Shown here: piece after piece, positions 54,204-63,439 of the stretch | Position numbering within the stretch: the stretch's first letter is position 1 | How the letters are laid out: each line of letters begins with the position of its first letter | Assembly: GCA_963738445.1 (NCBI GenBank) | Contig: CAVTWS010000004.1 | Coordinates: forward strand, 186,001 to 250,000 | Length of the DNA stretch: 64,000 bases | Direction of reading: 5' to 3' | DNA from: CAVTWS01 sp963738445 | Lineage (GTDB): Bacteria > Actinomycetota > Acidimicrobiia > Acidimicrobiales > SHLQ01 | Made by a program: the position numbers and the translations under genes | The notes under the pieces: generated by a model | What the model was told of the DNA's origin: nothing | Database searches by the model: none | What the model saw: only the letters and a program-made list of their open reading frames with translations

Positions 54204-55084
54204 GAGGTGTCCTCCCGATCGGCCGTCGGTGTGGGTGCGGTCTCTCGGGGCCGGAGGTAGGCCAACCAGTACACCGCCCCGACCAGACCGGCGCCGCCGA
54301 TGATGTTGCCGATCGTCACCGGGATCAGGTTGTCGCCGAGGAAGGAACCCCAGGTGACGTCCGAGAAGGCCGAGCGCGGGCTACCGATGCGGGCGAAGAA
54401 GTCGTCCGGCGCCCACGCCTTGACGAACAACGCGGCGGGGACGAGATAGAGGTTGGCGATGCTGTGCTCGAAGCCCGCGGCGACGAAGGCCGCGACCGGG
54501 CCGACGACCACGACGACCTTGTCGGTCAGCGTGCGGGCGCCGAGGCTCAGCCACACGGCGAGACACACCAAGGCGTTGGCCAGGACGCCGAGCAGCAGCG
54601 CAGGAACCGGGTCGAGCGCGGTCTTGGTGTCGGCGATGGCGAGCATCCGGGCGCCGACTGCGCCGCCGTCCTGCTCGTAGTGCTCCGCCCCGACGACTGC
54701 GGCCGCGGTGGCGATGGCACCGATGGCGTTGCCGACGAACACCACGGCCCAACAACGAAGCGTCGCCACAACGGTGATGCGCCGGCTGGCGGCCGCCATC
54801 ACGATCAACGTGTTGCCGGTGAAGAGCTCGGCGCCGGCGGCGACGACGAGCACGAGTCCGAGCGAGAACGTCACGCCACCGAGCAGCCGGCTGAGCCCGG
54901 GATCGAGGTCGCCCGCCGTGACCACCGTGAAGAAGATGGATCCCATCGAGATGAACGCGCCGCCCAGCACGGAGAGCAGCAGCATCTGGTCGAGCGGCAG
55001 TTGGGCCTTGGCCACGCCGGCGCGTTCCGCCCGTGTCGCCAACTCCGGTGGGAGCGGAGCGTCGTCGTGGGGCGCGGCCGGCAT
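54191..55084 (-). CDS. Formate/nitrite transporter (FocA/NirC family)
   Basis: A 297-residue membrane channel with six hydrophobic helices. Signatures are LLSVLGGAFISMGSIFFTVV, AAGAELFTGNTLIVMA (a family hallmark) and FEHSIANLYLVPAALF, with GNIIGGAGLVGAVYWL near the end. It would pass formate, nitrite or a similar small anion. ATG 55084 is chosen; longer frames add Arg-rich residues. It lies between a cation P-type ATPase gene and a lipoprotein gene in one operon and may serve anaerobic or stress metabolism. Confidence 0.87.
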   Translation of the reverse strand: MPAAPHDDAPLPPELATRAERAGVAKAQLPLDQMLLLSVLGGAFISMGSIFFTVVTAGDLDPGLSRLLGGVTFSLGLVLVVAAGAELFTGNTLIVMAAASRRITVVATLRCWAVVFVGNAIGAIATAAAVVGAEHYEQDGGAVGARMLAIADTKTALDPVPALLLGVLANALVCLAVWLSLGARTLTDKVVVVVGPVAAFVAAGFEHSIANLYLVPAALFVKAWAPDDFFARIGSPRSAFSDVTWGSFLGDNLIPVTIGNIIGGAGLVGAVYWLAYLRPRETAPTPTADREDTSCDG

Positions 55085-55089
55085 CGCCC

Positions 55090-57526
55090 TCACCCTGGTT
55101 GACGCGTCCGGCGGCGACCAGGGCCGAACGTCACCGTCCACCGCGCCCCGTCGACGATGGCCACCAGCGCCACCATGGCCGCAGCGGCGGCGAACCACCC
55201 TCGCGCCGATGGCGGTTGGACCGAGAGGACATCGTTGGCGCCGGGCAGTAGGAACACCAACAACTGGAGCACTCCGAGACCGCCGAGCGATGCGTGCAGG
55301 AAGCGATGTCGGGTCCATCCGGCGGCGAAGGTACGGCGTTCGGCCCGAGCGACCAGGGCGAAGAGGAGGTGAGTGGCGATCAGGGTCAGGAGGAGCTGTG
55401 TGCGGATGGCGTCCTCGGTCCCATGCCGTTCGGCGGCCCATGTGGCCGCCAGGACCAGCAGGGCGATCAGGACGGCCCGCCGGACGATGAGGTGAACGGC
55501 GGCACGATCGAGGATGTGGCCCCGCTGCCGAGGGGCGACGGCGAGGAGATCGACGGGGGGCTCGTCCGTGCCGAGAGCGACGGCGGGCAGTCCGTCGGTG
55601 ACCAGGTTGAGCCAGAGCACCTGGACGGGCAGCAGGGGCACGGCCACGTCGGGAAAGACCACGAGCGCCCCCACGAAGACGAGCACCTCACTGAGGTTGC
55701 CGGCCAGGAGATAGGCGGTGGCCGTGGTGAGGTTGCGATAGATTCGGCGCCCTTCGCGTACGGCGACGAGGATCGTTCCCAGGTCTCCGTCGGTGATCAC
55801 GACGTCCGCGACGGATCGGGCCACATCCGTGCCCCCCTGACCGCCGACGGCGATACCCACGTCGGCACGTTCGAGCGCAGGGGCGTCGTTGACGCCGTCG
55901 CCCATCATGGCCACGACCCGGCCGCGTGCCTGGTGGGCGGCGACGAGATCGACCTTGGTGGCGGGGTCGACCCGGGCGATGAGATCCAGCGGCTCGATCG
56001 CCGACGGATCGATGTGACCCGTTCCGATCTGATCGGTGGACAGCCCGACCCGCCGAGCGACGGCGGTTGCGGTGGCCGCGTGGTCGCCGGTGGCCATGAC
56101 GACGCGAACGCCCGCTCGCTTGAAGCCGTCGACGGCTTGCGTGGCGGTTGGCCGGACCGTCTCGGCGAGCGACACGAGGCCGACCGGCTCCAGGTCGCAG
56201 GCGTCCAGATCGTCGGTGTCGGCGGTCGCGAAGGCGAGGACGCGGGCACCGCCGCGCGCCAGATGTTCGGCCTGGAGCGCGAGCCCGTCTCGGTCGGGGC
56301 CGGGTCGGCAGCGCAGCAGCACGTCTTCAGCCGCTCCCTTGACGCTCAGCACGAACCGCCCATCCGTGGTGCGATCGACGACCGCCATGGTGCGGGTGCG
56401 GGAGTCGAACGGGCGACGCGTCCACTCGCTCGGAGGTCTCGACGACGTGGGACGCGGCGGCGGCGGCGGCGAGGAGCACATCGATCGGGTCGCCCACCCC
56501 GTCGCGGGCGTCGTTGCACCGGCTGGCGACCGCCCAGAGGCGGCAAGGATCGCCGACCGGATGGGCGGCGTCCAACCGCATGTCACCGGTGGTGATGGTG
56601 CCGGTCTTGTCCGTGCACAGGACCTGGGTGGCGCCGATGGCGTCGATGGCCGCCAGGTTCTGCACGATCGCGCCCCGGCTGGCCATGGTTCGAGCCCCGA
56701 GGGCGAGGGCCGCGATCACCGTTGACGGCAATCCTTCGGGAATGGCGGCGACGGCGAGGGCCACCATGGCCAGGACGACGTCGCTCGTCCCGTCGTCGGA
56801 CCGGCGGGCCACCACGACCCCGAGCGCGATGCCGACGAGGACTGCGGCCACGCTCACCCGCGTCGCGACCTGGCGCAGCTCCCGTACCAACGGCGGAATG
56901 CTCGGCGCTCCGATCGACGCGGCGATCTGGCCGATGGCGCTCGACCGACCGACGGCCACCACGTCGCCCACACCCGTGCCGCGGTGCACCAGCGTGCCCC
57001 CGAACGCCTGGCTGGCCGGCGCGTCATCGACCGGTCCGCCACCCGCCACCTTGTCGACGGGCAGGGACTCACCGGTGAGGATCGACTCGTCGACGGCCAA
57101 CGCGACGGCGGACCGGAGGGACAGGTCGGCGGGCACGCGGTCGCCGGCCGCGATCTCCACGATGTCGCCGACGACGACGTCGGCCGCGGGGATCATGGTG
57201 ACCTGCCCGCCGCGCACGACGCGGGTGGACGGAGGGTTCAGCGCCGAGAGGGCGGTGAGCGCTCCGGCGGCGCGCCGCTGCAGGACGACCTCGATGGCGA
57301 CGTTGGCCGCCACGACGACGGCTATGGCGATGCCTTCGAGGACGTCGCCCAGCACGAAGACGGTGGCGATCGCCGCGGCAAGGAGCACGAGGGTGAGCGG
57401 TTGGGCTGACGTTCTCACGACCTGGGCCAGGAGCCCGGAGTCGGTCGAGAGCGACAACGTGTTGGGTCCGTGGGTCCGCCGTTGCTCGGCGACTTCGGCG
57501 TCGGTCAGACCGTCGTCGGGAGTCAC
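55090..57526 (-). CDS. Cation-transporting P-type ATPase, frame broken once
   Basis: A P2-type metal or calcium pump of about 811 residues. The N-terminal frame has the phosphatase-loop motif ILTGESLPVDK, the helix-4 motif AAIPEGLPSTVIAALALG and the phosphorylation site VLCTDKTGTITTGD. The second frame has the KGA motif SVKGAAEDVLLRC and the hinge MMGDGVNDAPAL, then the C-terminal helices. One extra base near 56416 separates the frames; skipping it gives SERVDARRPFDSRTRT. It resembles the CtpF-type pump of mycobacteria in neighbours (stress proteins) as well as in type. GTG 57526 overlaps the previous stop (GTGA). Confidence 0.9.
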
Positions 57527-58968
57527 GAGAGGAGAAGGGCGGTCGTGTCAGCGACGATGACCGCCGCCGCCCTCGACATGTCCACGGCGGTCGCTTCGGG
57601 CCACGGGTCGCGAGACCCGGCCAGGTGATCCACGAGCTCGGGGGTGGCATCGGACGGGTTCCACACGTCGGCCATCCGCCGAGCGATCCGTTCCCGGGCG
57701 ATCGCGGGGTCGAGCCGGCATTCGAGGCGGACCACCTCGGCGTGATGGGAGCGGGCCACGTCGGCCGCGAGCTCACGGTGCGCGGCCCGACTCCACGTAG
57801 CGTCGAGCACAACGGACTCGCCGGCCTCGAGCATGGCGGCGGCCTGGTGCAGCATCTCGCGGTACATGCGGTCGGTCATCGCCGGCGTGTAGATGCCTTC
57901 TCCCGGCTCGGCGAAGGCGTGCTCTCCGTGCCCGAGGCCGGCCAGGTCCTTGCGGATCTCGTCGGAGTGGAGCACCACGGCGCCGAGTCCGTCGCCGACT
58001 CCGCGGGCCAAGGTGGTCTTGCCGACACCGGCCCCTCCGCCGACCAGGACCAGGCGGCTCCGCCCTCGCCGCAAGGCCTGGGAGCAGAGGTCGTGGTAGC
58101 GGCGCGCGGACTCGGTGGCCGTCTGATCGCCCTGCTCGGCCCGAAGGCACGCCACCTTCGTTCGGACGTGGGCGCGGTAGGCGACATAGTGGTGGGCGAG
58201 GAGCGTGGGGTGGCGCTCGCCGCTGAACTCCCGATAGGCCAGCCAGAGGTCGTCGGCTGCGGCCGACCCGGCGAGTCGCTCGAGATCCATGGCCAGGAAC
58301 GCGACATCGTTCACGACATCGGCCACCCGGAGGTCGTCGCGGAAGGCCAGGCAGTCGAGGATCCGCGGGCCGTCCTTGAGGCAGAAGATGTCGTCGGCGA
58401 GCAGGTCGCCGTGACCGTTCCGTATCCACCCGTCGGTGATGCGGCGTTCGAACACCGCACCTCGACCCTCGAGGAACTCGTCGGCCATAGTAGCCACCCG
58501 CCCCAGGTCGACCGCCGGGATCACGGTGTCCGCGAACGGCGCCATGGAGTCGAGGTTGTCGTGCCAGTTCCGGGCGACCGAGTCACGCGTCGCGGGCGTC
58601 GGGTCGGCGACAGGTGTCTCGCGGGCGTGGAAGGCGGCCACCGTCCGTGCGACAGCTCGTACACACTCGGCGGCGTCGCCGTCGACCACCAACGAGGCCA
58701 GTCGCCGGTCCGACGGCAGACGACGCATGACGATCATCCGGTCGACGACTTCGCCGTTCTCGACGACGTCGGCGGTGCCCAGGTACACGTCGGGCGCGAT
58801 GCCCTGGTTCAGCTCCAACTCCCGGCGAGCGGCGTGGAGACGGCTGGCGACCGACGTGTGATCGAGGAATCCCATGCTCACCGGCTTGAGCAGCTTGTAG
58901 GCCCGGTCGCCCGCGAAGAAGACCGTCGATATGTGCGTCTCGACGACGGCGCTGAAGGGATCGGTCAT
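57523..58968 (-). CDS. Phosphotransferase-like and AAA kinase fusion protein
   Basis: A 481-residue protein with an aminoglycoside-phosphotransferase-like N-terminal half (AYKLLKPVSMGFLDHT, then GWIRNGHGDLLADDIFCL with the catalytic-type HGD) and a C-terminal P-loop kinase domain (VLVGGGAGVGKTTLARGV, VVLDATWSRAAHRELAA). The order matches mycobacterial Rv2004c, a member of the DosR dormancy regulon as I recall it. The phosphoacceptor is unknown. It overlaps both neighbours by four bases (ATGA and GTGA), so it is part of one operon. Confidence 0.85.
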   Translation of the reverse strand: MTDPFSAVVETHISTVFFAGDRAYKLLKPVSMGFLDHTSVASRLHAARRELELNQGIAPDVYLGTADVVENGEVVDRMIVMRRLPSDRRLASLVVDGDAAECVRAVARTVAAFHARETPVADPTPATRDSVARNWHDNLDSMAPFADTVIPAVDLGRVATMADEFLEGRGAVFERRITDGWIRNGHGDLLADDIFCLKDGPRILDCLAFRDDLRVADVVNDVAFLAMDLERLAGSAAADDLWLAYREFSGERHPTLLAHHYVAYRAHVRTKVACLRAEQGDQTATESARRYHDLCSQALRRGRSRLVLVGGGAGVGKTTLARGVGDGLGAVVLHSDEIRKDLAGLGHGEHAFAEPGEGIYTPAMTDRMYREMLHQAAAMLEAGESVVLDATWSRAAHRELAADVARSHHAEVVRLECRLDPAIARERIARRMADVWNPSDATPELVDHLAGSRDPWPEATAVDMSRAAAVIVADTTALLLS

Positions 58969-61259
58969 CGATCACCTCGGGCGGCGCGCACGAGTAGGCG
59001 GCGCTCGGCCTCGGCGATCACGGTTCGGGTGGCCATCGCCGCGTCGGGATCGACGGAGATGGAATCGATGCCGAGGGAAACCAGGTGCTCGGCGAACGAC
59101 GGCCGGTTGGACGGCGCCTGGCCACACAACGACGACGTCAGTCGGTGAGCCCGGCACGCGGCGATGATCTCCCCGATCGCCCACAGCACGGCGGCATCGG
59201 CCTCGTCGAACAGCTCCGCGCACACCCCGGAGTCGCGGTCGACTCCGAGCATCAACTGGGTGAGATCGTTGGAACCGATGGACACTCCGTCGATGCCGAG
59301 CGCGGCGTAGTCGGGGATCCGGTGGATGACCGACGGGACCTCGGCCATGATCCAACGCAACAGGCCACGCTGGCGACCGAGGGGACTGGCGTCGATCGCT
59401 TCCAGGCACGCTTCCAGCTCCCACGCGGTCCGCACGAACGGGATCATGACGTGGAGGTTCGGCGACTGGTCCCGGGCTCGCGCCAGCGCGGCCAACTCGA
59501 GCGCGAAGACCTCCGGTTCGCGGATGTAGCGGAAGCAGCCCCGGAACCCGATCATGGGGTTCTCTTCGTGCGGCTCGAACCGTTCGCCGCCTTCGAGGCT
59601 CCGGAACTCGTTGGTGCGGAAATCCATGGTCCGGTACACCACCGGCCGCGGCGCGAAGGCACCGGCCACGGTGAGCAGGCCGTCGCTCATCGCCGTCACG
59701 AACTCGTCGGCGCGGCCGTCGGCGATCATGGCCTTGGGGTGACGTCCATCGAGCGCAGTGGTCACCATGAGCTCACCCCGCAACAGGCCGACACCGTCGA
59801 CGGGCAGCTTGGCGGCTGCGACGGCCCGCTCCGGGAGCGCCACGTTCACGTACAAGCGCGTGGCCAGCGGTTCGTACCTGGTCAGGTGCTCACTCGTACC
59901 GTCCGGTCGTGAGCCGGGACCGAAGGTGACGGACCCGGGGACGGGCACCAGGTCGGCGACCCGACCCCGGTAGACCTTGCCGACGGCGGCGTCGACGGTC
60001 ACCACGTCGCCGTCGCGGAGCACCGTGGTGGCGTGGCGGGTGCCCACCACGCCGGGTATCCCGAGCTCCCGGGCGACGATGGCGGCGTGACAGGTCGATC
60101 CGCCGGCGTCGGTGATGAGGGCCGCGGCGCGGCGAAGGGTCGGCATCCAGTCCGGGGATGTCATCTCGGCCACCAACACCTCGCCGGTCTGCAGGCGGTG
60201 GCCGTCGGCCGGAGTGGCGATGATCCTCACGACTCCCGAAGCGGTCGTGCGCCCGACCCCGAGACCATGGAGCGCGACGTCGGCCAAGGTATGGGATGGG
60301 TCGGCCCCCATCGCGGTGATCGGACGCGACTGCACGATGAAGAGGCGGTGGTCTGCGAACGCCCACTCCACGTCCTGGGGCGCGCGGTAGTGCTCCTCGA
60401 TGCGCAGTCCCAGGGCGGCCACCTCGGTGATCTCGTCATCGGTCAGGACCCGTTGGTCGCCGGCCGCGATGTCGAGGTCCACCCGCTCGTCGCCCGACGG
60501 GCCCCGCCGCAGCAGGAAGCTCTGGCGACCGACACGGATCTCACGAACCCGCCCGGTCGAACGGTCGACGCGATAGGTGTCGGGTTCCACGGCGCCCGAC
60601 ACCACCACCTCGCCGAGCCCGAGGGCTCCTTCGATGACCAGATGCTCGCGGCTCGGATCTCCGGGGTCGATCGTGAACATGACGCCGGAGCGGTCGGACG
60701 GCACCATCTCCTGAACGATCACGGCGATGGCCGGCTCGTCGGTGAGGCCGTTCTCGGCGCGGTAGGCGACGGACCGATCGCCCCACAGGGACTCCCAACA
60801 GAGGAGGACGTGTTGAACGACGGATGCAGCGCCCACGACGTTGGTGAACGACGCGTTCATGCCCGCGAACGATGTCTCCGCGGCGTCTTCGGCGGTGGCG
60901 GAGGAACGGATGGCCACCGGTTGGTCGGCGCCGAGGCGCAGGTACGCGGTGGTGATCCGGGCGTCCAGGTCGTCCGGAATCGCCGATGTGGTCACGAGAC
61001 GGCGAGCTCGGTCGGCGTCCTCGGCCAACGGCATGCCGGGTCGAGCGGGCGCAGCTGTGGTGATGCCCCGCAACTCGTCTCGGATCCCGGCCCGCTCCAT
61101 GGCTTCGAGGTATGCGGCCGCCGTGACCACGAAGCCGTCGGGGACCGGGAACCCGGCCGCGAGCAGCTCCCCCAGATTGGCGCCCTTGCCTCCGGCGCGG
61201 TCCACGTCGCTCAGTCGTAGCTCGTCGAGCGGGGCGACGGATGCGTCTTCGGTTGTCAT
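58965..61259 (-). CDS. ppsA: Phosphoenolpyruvate synthase
   Basis: PpsA converts pyruvate and ATP to phosphoenolpyruvate, AMP and phosphate. The protein is 764 residues. The N-terminal ATP-binding domain has GGKGANLGELLAAGFPVPDGF and the VAIRSSATAEDAAETSFAG loop. The swivelling His domain has ITDAGGSTCHAAIVARELGIP with the phospho-His. The C-terminal PEP-binding barrel has NPMIGFRGCFRYI and GSNDLTQLMLGVDRDSG, ending in CGQAPSNRP with the catalytic Cys. It would feed gluconeogenesis. It is the second gene of the minus-strand operon, 36 bases after the M50 protease gene. Confidence 0.93.
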   Translation of the reverse strand: MTTEDASVAPLDELRLSDVDRAGGKGANLGELLAAGFPVPDGFVVTAAAYLEAMERAGIRDELRGITTAAPARPGMPLAEDADRARRLVTTSAIPDDLDARITTAYLRLGADQPVAIRSSATAEDAAETSFAGMNASFTNVVGAASVVQHVLLCWESLWGDRSVAYRAENGLTDEPAIAVIVQEMVPSDRSGVMFTIDPGDPSREHLVIEGALGLGEVVVSGAVEPDTYRVDRSTGRVREIRVGRQSFLLRRGPSGDERVDLDIAAGDQRVLTDDEITEVAALGLRIEEHYRAPQDVEWAFADHRLFIVQSRPITAMGADPSHTLADVALHGLGVGRTTASGVVRIIATPADGHRLQTGEVLVAEMTSPDWMPTLRRAAALITDAGGSTCHAAIVARELGIPGVVGTRHATTVLRDGDVVTVDAAVGKVYRGRVADLVPVPGSVTFGPGSRPDGTSEHLTRYEPLATRLYVNVALPERAVAAAKLPVDGVGLLRGELMVTTALDGRHPKAMIADGRADEFVTAMSDGLLTVAGAFAPRPVVYRTMDFRTNEFRSLEGGERFEPHEENPMIGFRGCFRYIREPEVFALELAALARARDQSPNLHVMIPFVRTAWELEACLEAIDASPLGRQRGLLRWIMAEVPSVIHRIPDYAALGIDGVSIGSNDLTQLMLGVDRDSGVCAELFDEADAAVLWAIGEIIAACRAHRLTSSLCGQAPSNRPSFAEHLVSLGIDSISVDPDAAMATRTVIAEAERRLLVRAARGDR

Positions 61260-61295
61260 GTCGGATCCTGTCTGTCGGTGGGGCCCGGAGCCCGT

Positions 61296-62466
61296 TCACG
61301 GCGGTGGAGCGGCAACTGGGCCCGCCGCGGGTCGCGGCTCGATCTCGGCGGCGGCCTGCAGGCTGAGGACGAGCCGCGCCAGGTCAGAAGGCGCGACGAT
61401 GCCGACGATCCGACCCGACTCGATGACCAGGGCGCGCGCCGAGTCGGAGGGGCCGAGCGCGGTCGACAACTGCCGCAGGTCGTCGCTGGCCGCCACCACG
61501 GGCACGCGATCGAGGGGCCGAGCGGCGTCGCTGAGCGATGTGGTCGCCCACCGGTCGGCCGGATGCTGACGGACGTTGGCGAGCCCCACGAGGCCCACGG
61601 GTCGCCCGGAGACATCGACCACCGGATACGCCGCGTGGCGCCCGGCCGACACGTGATGGGTCACGAACTGTTCGATCGTCCAGGACGCAGGCACCGACGC
61701 CGGGCGCGGCGTCATCACGTCGCTGACCCGGAAGCCCTCGAGGAGCCCACTGAGTCGCGAGCCCTGGGCCTCGGCGTGCCCGGCTTCGCGTATGAACCAG
61801 CCGATCATGGCCAGCCACAATCCCCCGATGGCCGAGAAGCCGATCGCCTCGATGGCACCGAGGATGACCAGACCCGTCCCCAGTCGATGGCCGAGCGCCG
61901 CGGCCCGTCTGGTGGCCGTGTCGACGTCCCGCTCCTTGGCCCACACCCACGCGTGGTAGATGCGACCGCCGTCGAGCGGAAAGGCCGGCAGGAGGTTGAA
62001 GATGCCGAGCACGAGGTTGATCGACCCGATCCAGAGCAACGACTCGACGACGAGATCGTCGGCACCGATCTGATCGGCGACGCCGCTGATGGCCACGAAG
62101 ACCCCGGCGAGGGCGCCGCTCACCGCCGGTCCGGCGGCGGCGATCCGAAAGGCGCTGCCCGGGTTGTCGGGGGTGCTTCCGAGCGCGGCCACGCCGCCCA
62201 GGAACCACAGGGTCACGCTCTCGACGCGGACCCGGTTTCGCTGCGCGACGACGGAGTGGCCCAGCTCGTCGCGCGATCAACGTCAGAAGGAAGACCGTCG
62301 CCGACACCATGCCGGCCACCCAGTACGCAGCGTCCGACGAACCTGGGGCCGCGTCGGGAAACACCGACGTCGCGAGAGAGGAACCCACCAGCCAGTAGAT
62401 GACGATGACGCTCCAGTGGACCCGGAGGTCGATGCCGCGCCAGCGGCCGATTCGGAAGCCATGCAT
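61296..62466 (-). CDS. Site-2-type M50 protease with CBS domains, frame broken once
   Basis: An intramembrane zinc protease of 389 residues. The N-terminal frame begins MHGFRIGRWRGIDLRVHWS, and the second begins TLWFLGGVAALGS. One extra G near 62270 separates them; dropping it restores IAHELGHSVVAQRNRVRVES, with the catalytic HELGH motif. The second metal motif is LLPAFPLDGGRIYHAWVW. Two CBS domains follow (MTPRPASVPASWTIEQFVTHH and PVVDVSGRPVGLVGLANV, then VIESGRIVGIVAPSDLARL). This layout matches Rv2625c (Rip3-type) proteases linked to the dormancy regulon. It starts the minus-strand operon. Confidence 0.9.
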
Positions 62467-62476
62467 CACCTTGACG

Positions 62477-62548
62477 AACGTACGCCTGGCGCGACGCCTG
62501 CACCCATGACCTAGGTCCATTGTCGAGACCGCGGGCGCGGTCTACGTT
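62477..62548. promoter_or_regulatory. Symmetric bidirectional promoter with central palindrome
   Basis: TACGTT is found on the minus strand at 62477-62482 and on the plus strand at 62543-62548. The palindrome GACCTAGGTC (62508-62517) is centred at 62512.5, exactly midway between them. It lies about 42 bases before each predicted transcription start, a usual place for an activator. The plus side also has TTGTCG with a 17-base spacer. A second inverted repeat (AGACCGCG, GG, CGCGGTCT) lies at 62526-62543, and GACC-GGA-GGTC at 62577-62587. Confidence 0.6.
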
Positions 62549-62605
62549 TCGGCTGGGCCAGGGTTGGGCAGTTCCCGACCGGAGGTCGTCGGCCGGGAGG
62601 CACCC

Positions 62606-63436
62606 ATGTACACGCAGATCCTCGTCCCCCTCGATGGGTCGGCCGTCGCCGCACGAGCACTGACGGTGGCGGCGCGCCTGTCGGCCACCTTCGATGCCCC
62701 GATGCGGATCGTGGGGTGGGCCAGCCCGTCCACGGTCGACGATCTCCGCAACCAGATCGACGTGCAGGTCGCCCAGAGTGGCGTGGTGGGCATCGAGGTC
62801 GCGGTCGGCTCGACGGACGATGTGGCCGAGGCCATCTCGGCCGAGGTCGAGAACCGGCCGGGCACGTTGGTGTGCATGTCGAGCACCGGCCGAAGCCACA
62901 TCGGCGCCGCCCTCGGCAGCGTGGCGGAGGCTGCACTACGCCACTACGTCGACCCGGTCCTTCTGATCGGACCCGAGTGCGACGTGACCAGGTTCCGACC
63001 CGACGGACCGATGGTGGTCTGTGTCGACGGTTCACCGAACTCGGAGGCGGCCGTGCCCATCGCGACCAGTTGGGCGATCGCGCTTCACGATCCCGTCGAG
63101 GTCGTCATCGTGGCCGATCCCGAGGTCCAGCGCGAGTTCGCTCGGAACGTCGCTGCGTCGGCCGACCTCCCGAGCGAAACCGGCTACCCGCACCGGATCG
63201 CCCGCCGCATCGAAGGCGACCTGGGCCGGACGGTGAACTACGAGGTGTTGCACAACCACCACCCGAGCCGCGCCATCGTGGAGCATCTGGAGTCCCAGCA
63301 GGCGTCGCTCGCCGTCGTGGCGACCCACGGGTCCGCTGGGTTGGACCGGCTCGTGGTGGGGAGCGTGGCGATGGATGTGGTGCACCGGGCGCCCTGCCCG
63401 GTGCTGGTCACCCGGCCTCCACACCTGCCTCGCTGA
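62606..63436 (+). CDS. Tandem universal stress protein
   Basis: A 276-residue protein with two USP domains. The first starts MYTQILVPLDGSAVAARALTVAA and carries SSTGRSHIGAALGSVAEAAL; the second starts MVVCVDGSPNSEAAV and carries ATHGSAGLDRLVVGSVAMDVVHRAPCPVLV. The GxxGxxx(S/V)-type ATP-binding motifs are near-typical in both halves. ATG 62606 follows GGGAGG at 6 bases. It is divergent from a protease, PEP synthase and kinase-like operon; such stress proteins are linked to low-oxygen dormancy in actinobacteria. Confidence 0.92.
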   Translation: MYTQILVPLDGSAVAARALTVAARLSATFDAPMRIVGWASPSTVDDLRNQIDVQVAQSGVVGIEVAVGSTDDVAEAISAEVENRPGTLVCMSSTGRSHIGAALGSVAEAALRHYVDPVLLIGPECDVTRFRPDGPMVVCVDGSPNSEAAVPIATSWAIALHDPVEVVIVADPEVQREFARNVAASADLPSETGYPHRIARRIEGDLGRTVNYEVLHNHHPSRAIVEHLESQQASLAVVATHGSAGLDRLVVGSVAMDVVHRAPCPVLVTRPPHLPR

Positions 63437-63439
63437 CCG

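Noticed and set aside
62508..62517. Reading GACCTAGGTC as a true DosR box
   Set aside because: It lacks the GGGAC-N-GTCCC pattern of the mycobacterial consensus. It is reported only as an operator for an unknown regulator.
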